This document shows, one piece after another, positions 43,313 to 53,589 of a stretch of DNA of 64,000 nucleotides (position 1 is its first letter; every line of letters starts with the position of its first letter). This DNA comes from Pachysolen tannophilus NRRL Y-2460. Its lineage: Eukaryota; Ascomycota; Pichiomycetes; Alaninales; Pachysolenaceae. The translations under genes were made by a program, and so were the position numbers. The notes beneath the pieces are model-generated. The model made no database searches, had not been told where the DNA came from, and was given only the letters and a program-made list of their open reading frames with translations. The stretch is taken from NCBI GenBank assembly GCA_001661245.1, contig KV454013.1:571637-635636 (forward strand), written 5' to 3'.

Positions 43313-44509
43313 TCACGAACGACTTTTCTCTTTTTCTTTTATATTGGAGAGTTTTAGTAGGATTTTATCATCATTAGTTGATGTTGTAGGAACGTGATTA
43401 GGGACATGAGGAGGAGCTGGAACGTGGTGAGATCTATGTGGAGAAGAGAATAAAGGTAGTTCTGTCAGGCTGAGTGTAAATTTTTTGTTGACTTTGTTGT
43501 TGTTGGTTCTTGTTGTAAAAGATTCTCTATCTGGAGCATCATCAATGATCCAAAATTCTTCTTCTCTACTATAAATGAATTGTACACCAATTTTTCTTGG
43601 ATGATATGCCCTTCCACCATTATTCAAATCAAAAGGTGCTTTAAAATATTGATGGTACATAAAACTTGCCACTGAAATACCAATTAAAGTTCCTGCTATA
43701 ATATCTCTTATAAAATGTCTATTATCTGAAATTCTAGAACATGCAACATAAGTAGCTATAGGGAAAGGTGATATTACAAATAATACCTTCAATGAGATTG
43801 ATCTACCATCAAATAATCTGCATTTTCCAGCAGTAAACAATGCTTGAATAGTTGCGCCAACAAATACAACAGAAGCATGACCACTTGGGAAAGATCTAAA
43901 ACCTTCATTAATTAATAAAAAATTTGGATTAGAACATATACCAACATTTGAAAGTTGATTTGGCAGAGGTAATTCAAAACTTATAGGTTGACACCTTTCT
44001 AACATATCAGGACGAGGAAGTCCAGAAACATTTTTTAAAGTACAAATTATCATTAAATCAAGAGCCATTGATCCTAATAAACATAAAATTCCACAATGAA
44101 TATCCCATAATCTTCTTCTCATTGGAAATTCAGAACTTGTTATTGAAGTTAATACAATAGCAATACAAGGTAATCCAACCAGCAACATCACTAAAAACCA
44201 AATTGGAACTGCAGTTACAATTTCAGGGAAATATGTATATTTAATACTATCATCTTGTAATGAAAATTCATGATACCTAGGAACAGCATAATATCCATAT
44301 GTCATAAATGAAACCAAAATTATTCTTTTCCAGAAAAAAAAAAAAAGTCAATGTTAACATTTTATTCTTCATTTCACACAAGATAAAAACTTTAATCCAA
44401 GTACTACTAACATATAAATCAACCAATCTGCAATATATGAAAGTAAAGATAAAACTGAAACTTCATGTCCACAACAATAGAAAAACCGATCCAAAGATAA
44501 CGCCAACAT
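43313..44509 (-). CDS. PAP2-family lipid phosphatase (DPP1/LPP1 type), two exons inferred
   Basis: This is an integral-membrane phosphatase for diacylglycerol pyrophosphate, phosphatidate or isoprenoid pyrophosphates. Exon 2 (44324-43313) holds all three catalytic motifs: KNVSGLPRP (Kx6RP), PSGHASVVFVG and SRISDNRHFIRDI (SRx5Hx3D), among about six membrane segments. Exon 2 alone has no proper start. I infer a first exon 44509-44412 (MLALSLDRFFYCCGHEV, then LLSYIADWLIY). It joins in phase through an 87-nt intron with donor GTTAGT and acceptor AAAAG, restoring a first membrane helix before PRYHEFSLQD and giving 369 residues. The donor is not the common form, so the splice needs proof. Relatives include yeast Dpp1/Lpp1 and Candida Dpp2/Dpp3, the last linked to farnesol. 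Confidence 0.82.
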
Positions 44510-44854
44510 TTTTAAAATTCAAAATTATCCAAATTGATACATTTACAAATCAAACCCCCCAGTCATAGCATACCATAGCATACCATCTCATACTATCTCA
44601 GACCACTCATACCATCTAAACTCTTCAAAAAAAAAAAACATCTCCGCAATCAACAATTTCAACTTGTTTGAAAAAACACAAAACCAAAACCAAAAAAATG
44701 AAATAGAAAGTAGGTCGTGCAAATTAGCGTCAAATATAATTTTAATTTTTTTTGGTTTTATTAAATTTTATAAAAAAGTAATCAAAATATTGAACTTTTC
44801 GTATAATTATTGAAGTAAATCAATTAAATTTGATTTATCTTATTGGTTTTAAAA
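44510..44854. other. Divergent promoter of the DPP gene and the small mitochondrial gene
   Basis: It holds a 10-bp tandem repeat at 44564-44603 (CATAGCATAC twice, then two variants) and GGTCGTGCAAATTAGCG at about 44713. Otherwise AT-rich. No gene seen. Confidence 0.55.
44564..44603. repeat. 10-bp tandem repeat (CATAGCATAC), four copies
   Basis: Two exact units are followed by CATCTCATAC and TATCTCAGAC. The period is 10 bp, in a divergent promoter. Confidence 0.7.
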
Positions 44855-45206
44855 ATGTCTTTATTGACTTCATTGGCAGGATGGGCTTCATTCGGTAAGC
44901 TTTAATTGTTTAATTGATTGATTGGTTTGTTTTTTTTTATTGTAATTTCAAGTTCTAACTAATTTGTTTTACTTTTTTTTTTGTTTTTTAGGAATTATTG
45001 TTAGAGCTTATCAACAAGGTATTAGGAAATTACCTTTACAAACTTATCCAATGGGTTATATTTATTCTGGTGGATTTTGGGTAGCATTTGGGTACGCGTT
45101 CAATATGTGGGATCAAAATAATGATAGATTGTTGGCTAAAAGGTTGGAAAATTTACAAGAAGCCAGAGCTAGAAGGGCAGCTGCTAATGTTGATGCCTCG
45201 AGCTAA
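44855..45206 (+). CDS. Small single-span protein, probable complex I accessory subunit (two exons)
   Basis: The exons are 44855-44894 and 44992-45206; the donor is GTAAGC, the branch CTAACTAAT and the acceptor TTTTTAG. The 84-residue product starts MSLLTSLAGWASFG-IIVRAYQQGI. It has one central hydrophobic segment (GYIYSGGFWVAFGYAF) and an Arg/Ala-rich helical C-terminus (RLENLQEARARRAAANV). The pattern FG...R..QQGI...P...G..GY......LL..R...L.E.R.RRA resembles small fungal NADH:ubiquinone oxidoreductase accessory subunits as I recall them (annotated as about 14 kDa). If right, the organism has respiratory complex I, unlike Saccharomyces. A mitochondrial membrane role is likely; the exact subunit is uncertain. 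Confidence 0.72.
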
Positions 45207-45226
45207 AAAGTATTAATCTTTCATTT

Positions 45227-45290
45227 TTTATTTATTTATTTATTTATTTATTTGTTTATTTATTTATTTATTTATTATATTATATTATTT
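45227..45290. repeat. TTTA tetranucleotide microsatellite
   Basis: A TTTA run with one TTTG unit, in the short convergent space between the complex I-like gene and RTT106. Confidence 0.8.
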
Positions 45291-45343
45291 ATCGTACAAT
45301 GTTACAATTGTTAAGTTTAGTTTAAATTTAGTAGGAAAAAATT

Positions 45344-46594
45344 TTAGTCCTCTTCAATTCCACTGTCTTCTTCTTCTTCTAATCCGTTGTCTTCGTTTTC
45401 TTCTTCTGATTCACTGCTGGCGCCACTTCCACCACTATCGGATTCTTCTTCATTGAATTGAAAATTATCATCATCTTCATCATCATCTGAATCTTCATTT
45501 TCATTTTCATCTAATCCCTTAGATACAGTTTCAGTTTCTTCAAGTTGTTTTAAAATTCCTTCATGATCATTATTCTTACTAAATTTTTTAGCTTTCAATT
45601 CATCTGTCATAGATTTATCTCTAAACTCTTTTGTCTTGACATATTGATCAATATTTTCAAAATCTTTTTGATCAATCATTGAAAATTCAAATTTTTCATC
45701 ATTGTTTAATACTAAAGTTACATTAAATGTAATTCTTGTTATAGATGAATAAGTTATACTTTCAATATCTGTAGATTGGAAAAATAAAATAGGTTTTTTA
45801 AATCCAAATATAATATGATTTGGTAAAAAATATAATTGACCTTCTTTTGAACCTTTATAAGCTTCCACATAAAAAGATTTGGATTTTTTATCATTAAAAG
45901 GATCATTTAATTCAAACCCACAAATTTGACATTGTCTTTGTAAATAAGAAGTTAAATCATTATATTTTAATTGCAGTAAAATTGGTAACCATTGTTCATT
46001 TAAATTTTCAAAATTTAATTGAATTAATAATGGTTCATTTTTAAATAAATTTCCAGCATTTTTATTATAAAAAAAAATTAAATATTTAACATTTTTTTTC
46101 TCTGGTATAGGTAAAAGTGTAGCAAATTTAATATTTTCTTTGCTCAAATCATCAATAACCATTTCTGGAGCTCCATCTTCAATTGATCTTGTTAATGCTA
46201 ATATTGGAGTTTGCTTATTATTTGAATTTTTAGAAGCAAATATAAAATTTAATTTTTTCCTTAAAGGTGATAATACTGAAAGATCTGGTAATTGTAAAAT
46301 AATATGAAAGTTTTTCAATGAAGTAATTGGTTGAGTTGTTGAATTGTTTTTACAAGATAATGATGATTCAGAATCAATATTTGATATTTTTCTCTTCTTA
46401 CCATTTATTTGAAAATATTCATAAAGATTATAAAATGCTTGTTCTGTCTCAGGATACGAGCCTAAATTTGAAAAAAAAAAAATTGTACTTGTTAGTTTCA
46501 ATTCCAATTAAATGACCAAAAAATAAAAAAACATACTAATACAATCTTTAATTTGCTTTTGTAAATCTAATGGTAAGCTTTCAGTAAATGACAT
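45344..46594 (-). CDS. RTT106: Histone H3-H4 chaperone Rtt106 (two exons)
   Basis: Rtt106 binds H3K56-acetylated H3-H4 and deposits it during replication and silencing. Exon 1 is 46594-46537 (MSFTESLPLDLQKQIKDCI) and exon 2 is 46461-45344. The 75-nt intron has donor GTATGT, branch AACTAAC and acceptor TTTAG; a Ser codon spans the junction. The 391-residue product has the double pleckstrin-homology core, with LSVLSPLRKKLNF and the highly conserved block EGQLYFLPNHIIFGFKKPI with SITYSSITRITFN and FEFSMIDQ. The C-terminus is very acidic (histone binding). Length is a little below the yeast 455. It is divergent from RIO2, as YNL206C and YNL207W are in S. cerevisiae (recalled). Confidence 0.95.
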
Positions 46595-47604
46595 TTTCTT
46601 TTGATCGTGTTTCCTTCTCTTTTACCATGCCAAATTTTCAAAATCTTTTCACCTTAGCTCAAAAAAAGAAGGAAAAAAAAAGTTAACTTTTCAAGTTTTT
46701 TAATTTTATCAACTATATTTCCAGCTCAAGAGACCCCAGAGATCCCAATGGTTTAGTTATTTATATTTTATTGACTTTTTCGCTCAACTGGCGCAAAAAG
46801 TCAAATCAATACAAATGCCTGTTTTTACTACAGGTTTTATCCCAAAACACGCACTACTTTTCGCATCGATAAAATAACACTCAAATTGACAAGTTTCTTT
46901 TCTTTTCTTTTTTAGTTTTTTTTGGAAAAACACGAAACTGTTTGTAAGTTAGTATTCAATATTAATTTCCTTGACTATTTGTAAGAAATTTGAAAATTTT
47001 TTTTGTTTGAACAAATTCCCGTAAAATATTCAAATATACACTGAAGCCTGATTTGGGAAAAATTGTCATAGTCACAGTCACAGGCATCACAAGCACTATT
47101 ACCACTACTACCACCACTACTACCACTACTACCACCACCCATAACAACTCACCATTTGATCTTGACTTTCTCCTATAACAGATCACAATATATACTTTCC
47201 CCCTATCACCGCTTTTCACTTTTCAAGTATCCAACCAATTTGAAACTTTAGTCCTCCTTTCTATAGATATATTCATCTATCTTGTAGGAAAAAGATAGCT
47301 GGTGATGATGATGATGATGATATTTTCTGTGGGAGAAGAAGACGTGCGGCTCTTTCTTTGAGGGAAGAAGAAAAAACAAATTGTCTAAGTTGCATATGCG
47401 CGCATATACTTGCATATTGGTATTTCTGTGAACTACTCAAAAAATTTTCACTTTTTATTTAATTGTACAAGTAATAGTAGTAATAAAAAAAAATAAGGTA
47501 TGAAAATTTTTGAGTTATATTTCTTGTAGTTGTAATTGCTAAATTTGATTATATTTTTTTGCCTCCAATAGAGAGAGGTAAGGAGAAGAGTTGGTAGTTG
47601 CAAA
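46595..47604. other. RTT106-RIO2 divergent promoter region
   Basis: About 1 kb with no gene. It includes an ACC/ACT trinucleotide-rich block (about 47098-47140), a GAT repeat at about 47302-47320 and a 14-bp perfect palindrome at 47394-47407. A frame on the minus strand at 46962-47219 is mostly the trinucleotide repeat read as Val and is not credible. Confidence 0.55.
47394..47407. promoter_or_regulatory. 14-bp palindrome ATATGCGCGCATAT
   Basis: A perfect dyad with a GCGCGC core, about 200 bp before RIO2, followed by a partial repeat (TTGCATAT). It is a possible binding site for a dimeric factor; the binding protein is unknown. Confidence 0.45.
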
Positions 47605-48885
47605 ATGAAGCTTGACACTTCTCATATGAGGTACTTAACGGCCGATGACTTTCGGGTCTTGATGGCTGTTGAGTTGGGCTCCAGAAACCATGAAGTAGTT
47701 CCAACCAAGATGATACACCAGATAGGTGGGTTAAAATCATTATCTGGGACGAATAGGGCTATTTCAGATTTAGCAAAGCTTAGTTTGATATCTAAGTTGA
47801 GGAATTCTAAGTATGATGGTTATAGGTTATCGTATTCAGGTTACGATTATTTGGCTATAAAATCGATGTTAAACAGAAAATCTTTAGATAGTGTTGGAAC
47901 AACTATAGGTGTTGGTAAAGAATCAGATATTTATAGTATTCATGATCCTGAAGGTGTTGAAAAAGTTATGAAAATACATAGGTTGGGGAGAACTTCTTTT
48001 AAAACAGTGAAGAATAATAGAGATTATTTGAAACAAAAACAATCTGGAAATTGGATGTATCTTTCTAGGTTGGCTGCAAATAAAGAATATCAATTTATGA
48101 TTGCATTATATAATAATAATTTCTCTGTACCGCGACCTTTTGATAATTCAAGACATTGTGTTATTATGGATTTAATAAATGGGTTCCCAATGAGGCAATT
48201 GAAAGAACATAATAATTATAAAAAATTATATTCAGATTTAATGGAATTCATAGTTAAATTGGGTAATCATGGGTTAATTCATTGTGATTTTAATGAATTT
48301 AATATTATTATAAGAAATCCTGAAGATAATGGGAAATTTGATAAAGATTTTGTAGTTATTGATTTCCCACAATGTATTTCAATAGATCATGTGGATGCAT
48401 CACAATATTTTATTAGAGATGTTGAATGTATTAGAAAATTTTTCAGAAAAAGATTTAATTATTCTCCCAGAGTAGATTCAACTATGTTAGATACTGATGG
48501 TTATGGTGAAGGTTATAAATACCCATATCCTGTTTTTGAAAGAGATGTGAAAAGAGTTGCAGAATTGGATGTGGAAGTACAAGCCTCAGGTTTTATTAAA
48601 AAGGGGAAAAACAATCGTAACATTTCACAAGATGATGAAGATTTAGAACTGGCTGTTTCTAATATGAGAATTCATAATGATGAGGATAATGATGAAGATG
48701 AAGAAGAAGATGACCAGAGTGATTATGATCCAGAAGAATATGATCAAGAAGATAGCGATTTCAGCGATGAAGAAAATGAAGTTCTGGATGAAGAAAATGA
48801 AAAGATTATTGAAGCTTTGACTGCCGGAAAAGAATTGAAAATGGACAAATTTGGAAATTATATATTAGACGAGGAAAATAATTAA
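47605..48885 (+). CDS. RIO2: Atypical kinase Rio2 (40S maturation)
   Basis: Rio2 is a RIO-family ATPase/kinase required for late cytoplasmic 40S maturation (20S to 18S rRNA). The 426-residue product has the N-terminal winged-helix domain (about 8-92, MRYLTADDFRVLMAVELGSR) and the RIO domain: flexible nucleotide loop GVGKESDIY near 102, hinge region VIMDLINGFP, catalytic loop IHCDFNEFN near 226 (Asp and Asn present) and metal loop VVIDFPQ near 250. The C-terminus is acidic. The start is the ATG at 47605, matching family N-termini (MKLDTSHMRYLT). Confidence 0.96.
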   Translation: MKLDTSHMRYLTADDFRVLMAVELGSRNHEVVPTKMIHQIGGLKSLSGTNRAISDLAKLSLISKLRNSKYDGYRLSYSGYDYLAIKSMLNRKSLDSVGTTIGVGKESDIYSIHDPEGVEKVMKIHRLGRTSFKTVKNNRDYLKQKQSGNWMYLSRLAANKEYQFMIALYNNNFSVPRPFDNSRHCVIMDLINGFPMRQLKEHNNYKKLYSDLMEFIVKLGNHGLIHCDFNEFNIIIRNPEDNGKFDKDFVVIDFPQCISIDHVDASQYFIRDVECIRKFFRKRFNYSPRVDSTMLDTDGYGEGYKYPYPVFERDVKRVAELDVEVQASGFIKKGKNNRNISQDDEDLELAVSNMRIHNDEDNDEDEEEDDQSDYDPEEYDQEDSDFSDEENEVLDEENEKIIEALTAGKELKMDKFGNYILDEENN

Positions 48886-49263
48886 TAAAAAGAAGGAAAA
48901 AAAAATAAAAAAAAATCTCATATAGGTTATATAATTAAATATTTACTTGAATTGAATTATTTGTTTATAATCCTATTATTTTACAAACTACAGATAAATT
49001 GAAACAATTTCCGTTCGATATATATATGACAAAATATTTCTTATTTTGCAAAATGATTACAGAACAACATATAAAAAAAAAAATAAAAAAAAATATAAAA
49101 CCCTAACAAAAAATTGAAAAAAAAAATTTAACGAAAATTATCTCCGCAAATACATAACAAAATAATCCCTTTATATATTTTTTGAAAAAATATGTTTTTT
49201 TTATTCTCACTCTTTCTTTCTTTCGTCAATTTTAGATTATATTAATTTTTTCTTTTTCTTTTT
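48886..49263. other. RIO2/SSB convergent 3' region
   Basis: A-runs followed by T-runs in the middle of two convergent genes; likely overlapping 3' ends. No gene seen. Confidence 0.55.
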
Positions 49264-51105
49264 TTAACGTGTAGCCATAGCCTTGGTGACAACTCTCTTT
49301 AAACCTAATTCGGCCTTTCTGTAGTCATCAGCAGATGATTCTTCGATTTCTAAAGCAGCTAAAGCATCAGATAAAGCAGCTTCAATCTTATCTTTAGAAC
49401 CACGCTTCAATTTAGCAGATAATACTGGATCGGTAACAGTTGATTCAATTGAAGAAACATAAGCTTCTAATTTTTGCTTAGCTTCATGACGTTTTGAGAA
49501 TTCTTCATCAGCTTTCTTGAATTTATCAGCATCGTTGATCATCTTTTCAATATCTTCAGATGTCAATCTACCAATAGAGTTAGATATAGTAATGTTAGCG
49601 GAACGACCAGTCGATTTTTCAACAGCAGTAACTTTTAAGATACCGTTAGCATCAACTTCAAAGATAGCTTCCAAGACTGGTTCACCGGCTTGCATAGGTG
49701 GAATGTTTTTCAAATCGAATTCACCCAACAATGTGTTTTCTGAACAGTTAACACGTTCACCTTGGTAAACTGGGAATTGCACTGTGGTTTGGTGGTCTTC
49801 AACAGTGGTGAAAGTTCTTCTCTTAATGGTTGGAACAGTAGTGTTTCTTGGAACAACTGGGGCAAAGACATTACCTTGCATGGCAACACCCAATGATAAT
49901 GGAATAACATCCAATAATAATAAATCTTTGGTTTCCTCTGAGGTTGATTGACCAGTTAAGATAGCACCTTGAACAGCAGCACCGTAAGCAACAGCTTCAT
50001 CTGGGTTAATAGATTTTTCTAATTGTTTACCATCAAAGAAATCTGATAATAATTTTTGAACTTTTGGAATTCTGGTTGAACCACCAACTAAAACAACTTC
50101 ATCAACGTTTGACTTAGAAATCTTGGCATCTTTCAAGACTTGTTCAACTGGATCTAAAGTTGATTTGAATAAAGCAGAGTTGACATCTTCAAATCTAGCT
50201 CTTGTGATGTTACTTGAGAAATCTTCACCTTCAAATAAGGAGTCAACTTCAACAGTGGTTTGAGTAACAGAAGATAAAGTACGCTTAGCACGTTCACAAG
50301 CAGTTCTTAATCTTCTTAAAGCTCTTGGATCGTTTGAAATATCTAAACCGGTCTTCTTTTGGAATTCTTTCTTGAAATGTTCTAACAAGTTAGTATCGAA
50401 ATCTTGACCACCTAAATGGGTATCACCAGCAGTAGCTTTAACGGTGAAAACACCGCCAGTAATTTGTAATAATGAGACATCAAAAGTACCACCACCTAAA
50501 TCGAAAATTAAGACATGTCTTTCCTTGTCGGATTTACCTGCACCTAAACCATAAGCAATGGCAGCAGCAGTTGGTTCGTTAATGATACGTAAAACGTTTA
50601 AACCTGAAATGGCACCTGCATCTTTGGTTGCTTGTCTTTGAGCATCATTGAAATAAGCTGGAACAGTAATAACAGCTTTTTCAACCTTCTTACCAATTTT
50701 AGCTTCAGCAATTTCTTTCATCTTGGTTAAAACCATAGCTGAAATTTCTTGAGGTGAAAAAGTCTTGGTTTCTTCCAAGTATTCAACTTCAATTAATGGA
50801 TTACCATTTGAGTTGATAACTTTAAATGGCCAAGATTTAATATCTTTTTGGACGGATTCATCAGTGAAAGCACGGCCAATTAAACGCTTAGCATCAAAAA
50901 CAGTGTTCTTTGGGTTCAAAGCAGCTTGATTCTTAGCAGCATCTCCGATTAATCTTTCTTCTGGAGTGAAAGCGACAAATGATGGAGTAACACGGTTACC
51001 TTGTTCATTTGCAATAATCTCAACTGCAGAGTCGTAAGTAGCGACACATGAGTAAGTTGTACCTAAATCGATACCAATAGCACCTTGAAAAACACCGTCA
51101 GCCAT
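49264..51105 (-). CDS. SSB1: Ribosome-associated Hsp70 chaperone Ssb
   Basis: This 613-residue Hsp70 starts [20 protein letters not shown] and ends [11 protein letters not shown], matching yeast Ssb1/Ssb2 in length and at both ends. Ssb binds nascent chains at the ribosome exit together with the RAC co-chaperone. ATPase motifs are seen ([53 protein letters not shown]). The substrate domain carries the Ssb-type [20 protein letters not shown]. There is no EEVD tail, as expected for Ssb rather than Ssa. I saw no in-frame CTG where I looked, in line with high expression. Confidence 0.97.
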   Translation of the reverse strand: MADGVFQGAIGIDLGTTYSCVATYDSAVEIIANEQGNRVTPSFVAFTPEERLIGDAAKNQAALNPKNTVFDAKRLIGRAFTDESVQKDIKSWPFKVINSNGNPLIEVEYLEETKTFSPQEISAMVLTKMKEIAEAKIGKKVEKAVITVPAYFNDAQRQATKDAGAISGLNVLRIINEPTAAAIAYGLGAGKSDKERHVLIFDLGGGTFDVSLLQITGGVFTVKATAGDTHLGGQDFDTNLLEHFKKEFQKKTGLDISNDPRALRRLRTACERAKRTLSSVTQTTVEVDSLFEGEDFSSNITRARFEDVNSALFKSTLDPVEQVLKDAKISKSNVDEVVLVGGSTRIPKVQKLLSDFFDGKQLEKSINPDEAVAYGAAVQGAILTGQSTSEETKDLLLLDVIPLSLGVAMQGNVFAPVVPRNTTVPTIKRRTFTTVEDHQTTVQFPVYQGERVNCSENTLLGEFDLKNIPPMQAGEPVLEAIFEVDANGILKVTAVEKSTGRSANITISNSIGRLTSEDIEKMINDADKFKKADEEFSKRHEAKQKLEAYVSSIESTVTDPVLSAKLKRGSKDKIEAALSDALAALEIEESSADDYRKAELGLKRVVTKAMATR

Positions 51106-51675
51106 TTTCTAATGTTATTTTATATATATAAATTAAGCAAGGTTAGCTCACAAATTCTTCAAAATATTTCAAAGAAATATAAAATAATATATAAGAGTGA
51201 AAAGAAAAATTTTTTCACTTTCACCATTGCAAAACTAGAAAAAAAAAGTTTTTTTGGTGAGTGAAAAAAAAAAAAAAAAAAAATTTATTAAAAAAAAAAA
51301 AAATTGCATTACCCNNNNNNNNNNNNNNNNNNNNNNNNNNNNNNNNNNNNNNNNNNNNNNNNNNNNNNNNNNNNNNNNNNNNNNNNNNNNNNNNNNNNNN
51401 NNNNNNNNNNNNNNNNNNNNNNNNNNNNNNNNNNNNNNNNNNNNNNNNNNNNNNNNNNNNNNNNNNNNNNNNNNNNNNNNNNNNNNNNNNNNNNNNNNNN
51501 NNNNNNNNNNNNNNNNNNNNNNNNNNNNNNNNNNNNNNNNNNNNNNNNNNNNNNNNNNNNNNNNNNNNNNNNNNNNNNNNNNNNNNNNNNNNNNNNNNNN
51601 NNNNNNNNNNNNNNNNNNNNNNNNNNNNNNNNNNNNNNNNNNNNNNNNNNNNNNNNNNNNNNNNNNNNNNNNNNN

Positions 51676-51716
<41 letters not shown>

Positions 51717-51811
51717 TATGATGATGATGATCTCGTGTCAATAACGTGTGATGCATTTTTTTGCAGGAAAACCCCCTTTTTTACTTTTTTCTCCCTCATC
51801 TTGAGAAATAG
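51106..51811. other. SSB promoter and MER1-like 3' flank, with a gap
   Basis: A- and T-runs around 361 N. The sequence left of the gap is the SSB 5' region. A T-run of about 37 lies right of it, followed by a short GAT repeat and the end of the MER1-like gene. No gene seen. Confidence 0.55.
51315..51675. other. Assembly gap (361 N)
   Basis: Undetermined bases bounded by A-runs on the left and a long T-run on the right; the flanks do not duplicate each other. Confidence 0.97.
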
Positions 51812-52954
51812 TCAGTATTTGAGAAGACCTTCATTTCTTTTATGAAGGATTTCTTCAATCATGAATTTTGCATGTTCGACTTGAACGTTTGAGCCTCTTA
51901 GTACTATTTTTTGAAGCTTTCTCCTATTGTTTAAGAATAAGTTTTCGTTCAATTGTTTTTCAACAGAGTGGATTTTTATGTTACAACCAGATTCTTTTCT
52001 TATTTGTTCTATACGAATTCCTTTACCTATTAGAAATGAAACATCAACTTTTGGGAGCCAAACTTCTTTTACGTTATTATATTTCTTGACTTGTTCAGCA
52101 TTAATTTCTTCACGTGAAGATGGTCTTGTTGATTGATTTGAAGTGTACGGAGAAAAAATTAAATTTTCATTTATCTTCTCCTTGTTAAAGATTTCTATCG
52201 GTTCCACAAGCCCAATTTCCCTTGTTGAATTTGAAAATTCCAAATAATTTAATTTATCTTGTTGAATCTTAACAAGAGAATTGATTAAAAAACATTTATC
52301 TAGCGATTTGAATTGACATAGATACCCAGGTATATACCCTATTGGACACCTTGAAAGCTTAACAATGAGTTTCTCATTGTTAATATAATTTTCTTTGTTG
52401 TACTTGATTCTATAATGTAGGTCTCTTGAAATAATTGATGAAGCAGTCCAAAGATTGTCATTCTCTTTAAATATGGATTCAGAAAGAAACTTATAAAAAA
52501 TCAGTATTTAGAACTCTGAAGCCCAAAAAGAAAAAACAAAAAAAAAAAAATAATAATTCTGATTTTTCACTTAACTTACATTTTGAAACCCTATGGCATC
52601 TAAGCCATTTGTTCTCAATAAAAAATTACCACTACAGAAACCAAGTTTATCCACAAGCAAAAAATTTAACTCTTTTTTCTTATCATTTTCATAGTTGAAA
52701 AAATTCTCATGAGCAATCAAAGTTTGACATAGATTTTTCTTTGTTACAACCAAGTTGTAAATTTTACAATTTTTAAAATCTGTGGATCTTTGCTGTCCAG
52801 CTGTTTTTGTTGAAATAAATAATTTAAAATGTTTACTGTTGTTTATCTTATTCAAAACTTGAGCGGTTAAACAACTCACATCTCTATACACTTCCCTATC
52901 GGGGGTCTCTGGATTGAAAGGATATCCTTCCAATGTCTTTTGAATTGACGACAT
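51812..52954 (-). CDS. MER1: KH-domain protein, MER1-like (two exons)
   Basis: Exon 1 is 52954-52580 and exon 2 is 52489-51812. The 90-nt intron has donor GTAAGT, acceptor ATAAG and a possible non-standard branch TACTGAT. Both boundaries are phase 0 and give 350 residues. The C-terminal third is a KH RNA-binding domain: VSFLIGKGIRIEQIRKESGC carries the GxxG loop (GKGI), followed by IKIHS and LQKIVLRGSNVQVEHAKFMI. The N-terminal part (MSSIQKTLEGYPFNPETPD, HFKLFISTKTAGQQ) is not a domain I recognise. S. cerevisiae MER1, a meiotic splicing activator with one C-terminal KH domain, sits next to SSB2 (recalled); this gene sits next to SSB. The assignment rests on domain layout and position. Confidence 0.75.
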
Positions 52955-53337
52955 CACAATTATTTAAACTATCACTTAATATAAACTATATATTCGGAGC
53001 TGGAGTTGTTTAAAATGTGCCAAGACACTTTGCTTTTATAGTGTTTTTTTCTTTTGTTTTTTGTTTTTTTCTTTCTTTCTTTCTGTATACTAATAGTATA
53101 TAACATTTTGAGAGACAACATTTGTCTTGTTGTAGAGCCTAATGCGGAAATTTTTCATTTTACTATTAATTCAAATAAATAAATAATATATTTAATGCTT
53201 TAACTATCCGATGTTTAATTTTTTATAAATTTTTTTATATAATACAGTCTTAATGCGTCGTAAATGAAAAGGAATTGTTCGACTCTTTGAACCATCAATA
53301 ACCTTTGCAGACGAAGTTAAAAAAAAAAAAAAAAAAT
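52955..53337. other. Region between the MER1-like gene and tRNA-Asn
   Basis: Promoter side of the MER1-like gene, T-rich, with a TTTC repeat near 53068. The 18-base A-run ending at 53336 is the tRNA terminator on the other strand. Confidence 0.55.
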
Positions 53338-53411
53338 CGACAACGGCTGGAGTCGAACCAGCGATCTTGTGATTAACAGTCACACGCCTTAACCAACTTG
53401 GCCACGAAGTC
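53338..53411 (-). tRNA. tRNA-Asn (anticodon GTT)
   Basis: A 74-nt tRNA on the minus strand beginning GACTTCGTGGCC. The anticodon GTT (plus 53375-53377) lies in the loop CTGTTAA with stem GTGTGA-type pairing, and there is no intron. The A box TGGCCAAGTTGG and B box GGTTCGACTCC are consensus. The D and T arms pair well, and the T stem GCTGG/CCAGC is perfect. A long T-run follows the 3' end as a Pol III terminator. Oddly, the acceptor stem 5' GACTTCG pairs with 3' CGTTGTC, leaving two adjacent T-T (U-U) mismatches at pairs 4-69 and 5-68. Confidence 0.93.
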
Positions 53412-53589
53412 GAATTTATTTAACTGAAGACGACCACAGTTTAGCTACATGAGATATGTTGCTGGGTAGGTAATGGATTAGAATTAGAATGAATTATGAG
53501 GCTTGCTATACTAAATTCAGAAAAATCATTAAGATTTTAGTAGAAGACATTTTAAACAATAAAGATTTGGAGTATTACAAGTTTTAAAG

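Noticed and set aside
46962-47219. An 85-codon minus-strand frame with a Val run
   Set aside because: The Val run is a GTA/GTG trinucleotide repeat, and nothing in the frame resembles a protein family.
51160-51180. Heat-shock element before SSB (TTTCAAAGAAA)
   Set aside because: TTC and GAA are separated by three bases instead of two, and SSB genes are growth- rather than heat-regulated.
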